Below are positions 59,334 through 64,000 of a stretch of 64,000 nucleotides of DNA, one piece after another; the first letter of the stretch is position 1; each line of letters opens with the position of its first letter. The stretch comes from Chalara sp. BL73 (taxonomy: Eukaryota > Ascomycota > Leotiomycetes > Helotiales). Made by a program: the position numbers and the translations under genes. The DNA lies in NCBI GenBank assembly GCA_918026815.1, contig CAKJVC010000170.1:1-64000 (forward strand), in the 5' to 3' direction. The notes below the pieces were generated by a model. The model made no database searches. It was not told the origin of the DNA and saw only the letters and a list, made by a program, of their open reading frames with translations.

Positions 59334-60156
59334 TTTATAAGGGGTGCGATGAAACGGTACCCATTAGCGCCAACACATCAAAAATTATAACATGCCGCTT
59401 TTATTTCGCTGGCGCGGAACTTAGTGAAAATTATATGTTGCGATTTTGTGCAACTTTACAATACAACATTTACATTAAATAGCAACCGAAAAAATTCAAA
59501 CTTGCTTTATTGTAAGGTGCTGGAGTTGTCACGGTACCGACCCTGGTCGGGCACGTGCCCTGCTGCCGAGCCACTAGGGCTCCCTCGTGTATATATAGCT
59601 TGCTCTCTTCGAGCTCCCTTTTCTTTCCTCAGCTATAGATTCTCGTATAGTACCACAGCTGCCCTCTGTATCTGTAGATCCACAGCTCGTGCCGTGACAG
59701 GAGTAGAGTGGCACAAGTCAACTGCAATTGATACGAAAACTAATCTCTACCTTCTCTACTACGTCCCGAGTCCCCTACTTATACCCTCCGAACCCCTGGC
59801 GACTCCCTACGTGCCTATACATGCCAAGCCTCAGTGTCTTTACCGAGCCCCCCTCAGTGCCCCTTAGCACGTGACATCCTGGCGCCTGACATTTATTTAA
59901 ATTTAATAAATCTAGTTAAAACAAATTTGTTTTAATATATATTTAGATATGTTTTATAGCAAGATTTATTTTAAAAAAAATAATACTTAAATTAAACAAA
60001 ATCCAGCTTGGTGTATTTCGCTTAGTATACCAGCAAAGCAAAATTCTGAAAATAGAAAAGCGAATATGTGAGTTTCGCTTATTTACCTCAATAAAGAAAG
60101 CAGTGGAAACATGTGGGTACGCTAATGAGTGCCGTTTCAATCGCACCCTTTATAAA
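59334..60156. mobile_element. TIR element (about 645 bp) interrupted by a solo LTR
   Basis: The left terminus 59334-59369 and the right terminus 60120-60156 are inverted repeats of about 36 bp. Both read TTTATAA, GGGTGCGAT, GAAACGG, CATTAGCG in order, with a single-base indel and about four substitutions. The interior has no transposase frame, so it is non-autonomous. A solo LTR (59527-59699) was inserted later, making the span 823 bp. Superfamily is undetermined. Confidence 0.65.
59527..59699. mobile_element. Solo LTR, 173 bp, with 5-bp target-site duplication
   Basis: It begins TGTCACGG and ends with the perfect inverse CCGTGACA. Identical GGAGT flanks it at 59522-59526 and 59700-59704. 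This is a clean retrotransposon LTR left after LTR-LTR recombination. It differs from the LTR at 8049-8288, so at least two retroelement families have been active. It lies inside the TIR element and is therefore the younger insertion. Confidence 0.85.
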
Positions 60157-60188
60157 GGGGCAAGCCCCCAAACTTCGCTGCGCTCAGC
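60157..60188 (+). repeat. GC-rich hairpin repeat, copy 2
   Basis: GGGGCAAGCCCCC, AAAC, TTCGCTGCGCTCA. It abuts the right end of the TIR element exactly, which may reflect an insertion preference or a shared boundary. Confidence 0.6.
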
Positions 60189-60255
60189 TTTCGCAGTCAA
60201 CGCACTAAACAGCTTGTAAATGGGCCGTGAAATGGCCTGTAAAAAAGTCAACTTT

Positions 60256-60291
60256 GGGGGCTAGGCCCCCAAGCCCCCTTAATTCGCTGCG
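60256..60291 (+). repeat. GC-rich hairpin repeat, copy 3
   Basis: GGGGGCTAGGCCCCC, AAGCCCCC, TTCGCTGCG. It is the same layout as copies 1 and 2 with a different hairpin loop. Compensating change in the loop with conserved arms suggests the hairpin itself is the conserved feature. Confidence 0.6.
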
Positions 60292-62752
60292 TTTAGCCGT
60301 CGGTCCGACAGTTTCTCCGTGCACGTGACAGAACTTTTTTGTAGCCAATCATTTTGCCAAGAACGCACGTGATACTTTTTCCACGCCAACAAATTTACAG
60401 CAGAGAAAAGACAAGCTTTTCAATAAAGCCGTGGCAGTCATTCAAATTTCTTCGCGCTCCTAGGCAGGCGGGGTCCCTTAGGACGTTCCTTCCTAGGATC
60501 TGCGCCTTCCCTGGGGCTCCTGTCCGGGGCTCTCCTAGAGTCCTGGGATACCAGTGTGCCTCAGGCTTTAAGTCGCAAAACTTAAATAGAGCTTTTTACC
60601 TCTCTTTCCCTTATTCTATTCGTAGCTAATCGCTTCTCGTAGTCCTCTATTCTCATGTTCTGCAATAGAAGCTCGCGTTGTTATTACTTGCAGACGCTAG
60701 AACAGCAATTCCGCTATTCTATATGAAGGGCTCTGTTTGTACGCCTCTTGAGCCAAACGAATAATTGTGGAATTTAAAGGAGTTTGAAGTACTCTAAAAG
60801 TTCTCTCTGGCTCTGAATCTTCTGTACGCTTTACTGAATTGATTATATCGGTTTTAGGGACGGACTAAATACCGGATTTCCCAAAGGAGTGTTGTTTACA
60901 TTTTTTCGGACTCTCAGTTTACATAACTAGAGTGGCCACCAACAATTAACAAGCGTTTTTCTTGCGAGCTAGCTGGCTTTGTATGCATATCAAAGACTTT
61001 TCCTAATCATTTGAGGCTCAATTTATTACTACTCCACCTATTCTCTAAAGAGCTCAACAAGTATCTAAATCCGAGTTGACATCGCAATCTAACTTAATTG
61101 TAATTCGCTGTTCGGGCTTGTATAAACAAGGAGACAAGGAATATATTCTCCAACCGCGGAAATACAAATAAGGCAAGTAATAAACTCTCACTTGTCCTTT
61201 TAACAATTTTTCATATTTGCAAGCTTTTAAACTGCCTGTTGAGTTATAGTAGTTTTCACCATACGTCATACTCCTATAAAGAATCCTATATCATCAAAAT
61301 TGTATAGGTTGTGGGCCGTAATTTGGTGTTTTTCGACTCTTGATCCTAACTGCGGAATGTTCAAGTTAGCCGCTTATATCTGTCAGATATCTATCACGTA
61401 GCAAAAGGTGTAGGAGTTGTAACTACGCTCTTGCTAGTGTGATTATGGTTCCTTATTTGTTGATATTTCTAAACTACGGTATCGCGAGGCTGTAGGTCCT
61501 GAAAGGACCCACAACTACATGATTCGGTGGTTCACATGATTCTAATTACATGCGTTCCGACAATATCATTCAAAAATTAATTAAAATATCAGCCACTTGT
61601 TTAATATACTCACAGCATGATAGAATAGTTAAAATATAGGCTGATATTCAGCTGTAGTCCGTAAATTAGTAATGTTGCTTAAATACATAGAATTAGGAAC
61701 CGATTTGTGCTTACGCACAAATTATCCGGTCTGGCTTTTTCTACACCGCCGTCCCTCCCAGATCCGCTGCAAGGTTCATGGCTATTCTACCAGTCGGAAG
61801 CATTTGTTTCTCACTTAAATAGTTGATGCTCCAAATAAGCTTTTGTTCCTGAGCATTTGTAAGCACTGTAGTAATAGAGAATTGGCATTAGCCATGTACA
61901 TAGTTTTCCTTTTATCCGATTTGCAAAGTAACAACAATCAACTTTGAAGTGAGCTGCTGCATTGGGAATAGAAGCAACTCTCTTGATTGAAATCAATTGA
62001 CAGCTTGTCGGCGGTGTTTAATTTGGCAAATTTATCCATGATCGTATTGTGGTAGTAGTCTTCTGGAGGGGTGGGATATATCATGGCATTGCAGTCATCG
62101 CTTCAAGCGCCAAGTCGAGCGACGCTTTGTAAGTGGACGTTTCACAACGTGAAACCTGGAAACAAACATTCGACTAACGCATAAACTTATTTCCCCACAC
62201 TCGGAGCGCATTGAACGTTGCAGGACAGGATAAAAATAAGCATTCCTGTATACGGATATACGCCGTGCTTTATTCTCCGCAAAATCTGTGGCGTAACATA
62301 TCCTGCAACAACCCTTTTTGTGGAGCGTACACATGTATTCGTCAATTCTACTCAGCATTGCCTGGTTTCGCCCATGCGCATTAATCAAGGAACTAATTTG
62401 GGGCATTCTAGAAGTAGGGGGTAAATTCGCGTGGCTGAGTTTGGTGTGTAGACGTAAGATCTAAAGGCTTACGTTGACAGACATACGTTTTCTGTAGATT
62501 TTACATCTCCACCATCTTGAAAATAGATGCAAAGCTTCATTATGACTTTCAAGGTCCATCGCTCCTCACAAGAGGGATAAAGTATAAGTAACCATGAAAT
62601 AACAGTCATTAAATCTCCATTCTCATCCTCGTCTTTTCATTTACATCCCAACAGCCACTCTTCTATTCACTCTCAAATACTTCATATTTGTACATACATC
62701 CACTGTCATTCTCTTTTCCAACAAAGCCAATACCTTATCTGCCTACTTCAAC

Positions 62753-63586
62753 ATGTATTTTTCAGCTACCACCATGATTACTACTATCAGCATGCTCCGC
62801 GCTGCATCCGCTGCTCCCCTCGTCTCCCGCCAAGTCTGTGGTGCTGCTCCAACCGGAACCACTGCTCAGACGCCTCTTTTACAACCCACCGGTATCACAA
62901 CCGCATCCGCCTGCGGAGCGAAATGCACCGCTACTACCAGTTGTCAATCCTTTCTCTTTGGTCTGGTGGACGGGGAAGCTAAATGCGAGCTTTTCTCGGT
63001 GCCTGCCTCTTCACTTCCATCACAAACCAATCTCGTCGCCTACGACATCGACTGCGCATCTATCCCCAGCGTAGTTCCCACCACCGCCAACCCCGGTGGT
63101 CTCGCCACCGGGACATCCACCTCCGGCTCCAAGAAAGAAGGCAGACAAGCACCTTCGAACTTCGGAACCCATGATTCCCCCAAGAATGCGCAGCCCGCAG
63201 GAAACCCAACTCCCATCGCCACGCCACAAGCTAATTCCCTCGCCGAGTGCCTCGCGAACTGCAAGGGCAACCCGCAGTGCGTGAACTACACCTTCGAATC
63301 CGGGGTCTGCAAGCTCTTTGCCGCCACCAGCGCTAAAGCGCGACGCCAGCAAAATGGATCCCAAAGTGCCGGCTCGGACACCAGTTCACAACCCAGCAAC
63401 TCCAATAACGGAAACACCCAGCAAGGTACACACGCTAATCCGGTAAACGCCATCCCAGCTGGCTCTCCATCTCCCATCGCCACGCCTGCGGTAAATGATC
63501 TAGCCGCGTGCCTTGCTGCCTGCAGGGGGAACAGCGCTTGTATCGCGTATACCTTCGTGAGCGGCGTTTGCCGGTTGTTTGATTAG
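62753..63586 (+). CDS. Secreted protein with PAN/apple-like cysteine repeats
   Basis: A single-exon protein of 277 residues preceded by a long pyrimidine-rich leader. An N-terminal signal peptide ends around AASA or SRQ (residues about 20-28). Residues about 29-100 form a PAN/apple-like unit (CGAAPTG, CGAKC, SCQSFLFG, CELF). A Ser/Gly linker leads to two more closely related short units at about 142-190 and 231-277. Each has NA.PAG.P.PIATP, then L..CLA.C, a further Cys, YTF.SGVC.LF. Such domains bind protein or carbohydrate, so a cell-wall or matrix-associated role is plausible but inferred. The two C-terminal units differ at many positions, so the duplication is not recent. The exact start could be either of the two N-terminal Met codons. 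Confidence 0.85.
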   Translation: MYFSATTMITTISMLRAASAAPLVSRQVCGAAPTGTTAQTPLLQPTGITTASACGAKCTATTSCQSFLFGLVDGEAKCELFSVPASSLPSQTNLVAYDIDCASIPSVVPTTANPGGLATGTSTSGSKKEGRQAPSNFGTHDSPKNAQPAGNPTPIATPQANSLAECLANCKGNPQCVNYTFESGVCKLFAATSAKARRQQNGSQSAGSDTSSQPSNSNNGNTQQGTHANPVNAIPAGSPSPIATPAVNDLAACLAACRGNSACIAYTFVSGVCRLFD

Positions 63587-63925
63587 ATTCGGTGAGAGTT
63601 CGAATCGAGGTCAGGGGGTGTTGGTGTGACTAGTGGGAGATAGAGGTTTAGCCATATGGATATAGGATGGTGGAGGATCGGAGTTAGGCGTATAAAAAGA
63701 TAGTTGAAAAGAATTTGTTGCTATCTGATTGCTGAATCGGTGTACTTTATATACAATATTATGCATTAGACCCACTTCAAAGCAGAACTGATGAGTTGAC
63801 CTGGATATCGCATAAGTTTGGAGCAATTTGTCACAGGCTCTACACAATGCCTTCAAACGGAAACAATGTGCTGACAGCTTTAATGAATTGACTAATAGAC
63901 TTAGTAATCAAATTGAAATCAAATC
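63587..63925. other. 3' flank of the PAN-like gene, nothing recognised
   Basis: About 340 bp of non-coding sequence. A GTTCGAATC-like string near 63598 recalls a tRNA T-loop, but no acceptor or anticodon stem can be folded around it. The minus-strand frame 63611-63856 lacks any domain. Confidence 0.45.
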
Positions 63926-63999
63926 AGAGCATGTATTAATTATAATTAATCTGATTAATCAGGTCTGATTAGTTTTGATTAGCAATTAATTCATGCTCT
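63926..63999. repeat. Short palindromic MITE-like element at the window edge
   Basis: AGAGCATGTATTAATT at the left (63926-63941) is inverted at the right end as AATTAATTCATGCTCT (63984-63999) with one mismatch. The AT-rich interior contains further CTGATTAATCAG palindromes. It could be a 74-bp foldback element. The window ends one base later, so a target-site duplication cannot be checked. Confidence 0.5.
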
Positions 64000-64000
64000 A

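Larger units (their letters stand above)
58633..62752. other. Repeat-rich intergenic region without genes
   Basis: About 4.1 kb with no supported gene. It contains a TIR element with a nested solo LTR (59334-60156) and three GC-rich hairpin repeats. A GC-rich, LTR-like stretch at about 60460-60560 has no ends I could define. The phrase ATCTTTGATAGGAG occurs twice (about 58840 and 58980). Small open frames (for example 62095-62406 minus) show no domain. The last 170 bp form the pyrimidine-rich leader of the next gene. Confidence 0.5.

Noticed and set aside
59276..60291. CRISPR array suggested by regularly recurring GC-rich repeats
   Set aside because: There are only three diverged copies with unequal spacing in a eukaryotic genome; a dispersed hairpin repeat is the better reading.
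63590..63620. tRNA gene suggested by GTTCGAATC
   Set aside because: No matching acceptor, D or anticodon stems can be drawn around it, and it sits right at the stop codon of a gene.

Overview
The window is nuclear DNA of a filamentous ascomycete (Pezizomycotina). The evidence is short GT-AG introns of about 47-142 nt (one GC-AG) with CTAAC-like branch sites, large intron-poor enzyme genes, a three-cupredoxin ascomycete laccase, an ABCC-type drug transporter, a Zn2Cys6 regulator and a giant modular NRPS. The order or genus cannot be fixed from the sequence alone.

Layout. 1-869 (minus): 5' part of a Zn2Cys6 transcription factor running off the window, with an apparent one-base frameshift inside the zinc cluster. 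870-11289: a gene-poor, AT-rich accessory tract with a small inverted-repeat element (2062-2230), a complete solo LTR with target-site duplication (8049-8288) and degraded material. 11290-12357 (minus): a coiled-coil protein ending in a Cys6-plus-CCCH zinc-binding tail. 14215-19900 (plus): a 15-exon full-length ABCC transporter. 21552-54037 (plus): one six-exon gene for an octamodular NRPS of about 10,725 residues. 54957-55632 (minus): a small secreted protein. 56856-58632 (plus): a laccase. 58633-62752: a repeat-rich gap with a solo LTR nested inside a terminal-inverted-repeat element. 62753-63586 (plus): a secreted protein with PAN/apple-like cysteine repeats. The right edge carries a short inverted-repeat element.

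How the genes work together. The centre is a compact biosynthetic locus. The NRPS reads (half C)-A-T-E / C-A-T / C-A-T / C-A-T / C-A-T-E / C-A-T-E / C-A-T-E / C-A-T-R. This predicts a linear octapeptide with D residues at positions 1, 5, 6 and 7, released reductively as a C-terminal aldehyde or alcohol. The co-oriented ABCC transporter just upstream is the obvious candidate for export or self-protection. No PKS, acyl-CoA ligase, TE, CT release domain or tailoring oxidase/methyltransferase gene lies directly beside it, so the backbone may be close to the final product.

The most interesting structural observation is that all five NRPS introns sit at the same homologous phase-0 position in the C-terminal part of a C domain. 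They occur only in the starter half-C and the four C domains that follow E domains, and never in the three C domains that follow a plain T domain. Intron presence therefore marks two C-domain lineages and records how the megasynthetase was assembled by module duplication.
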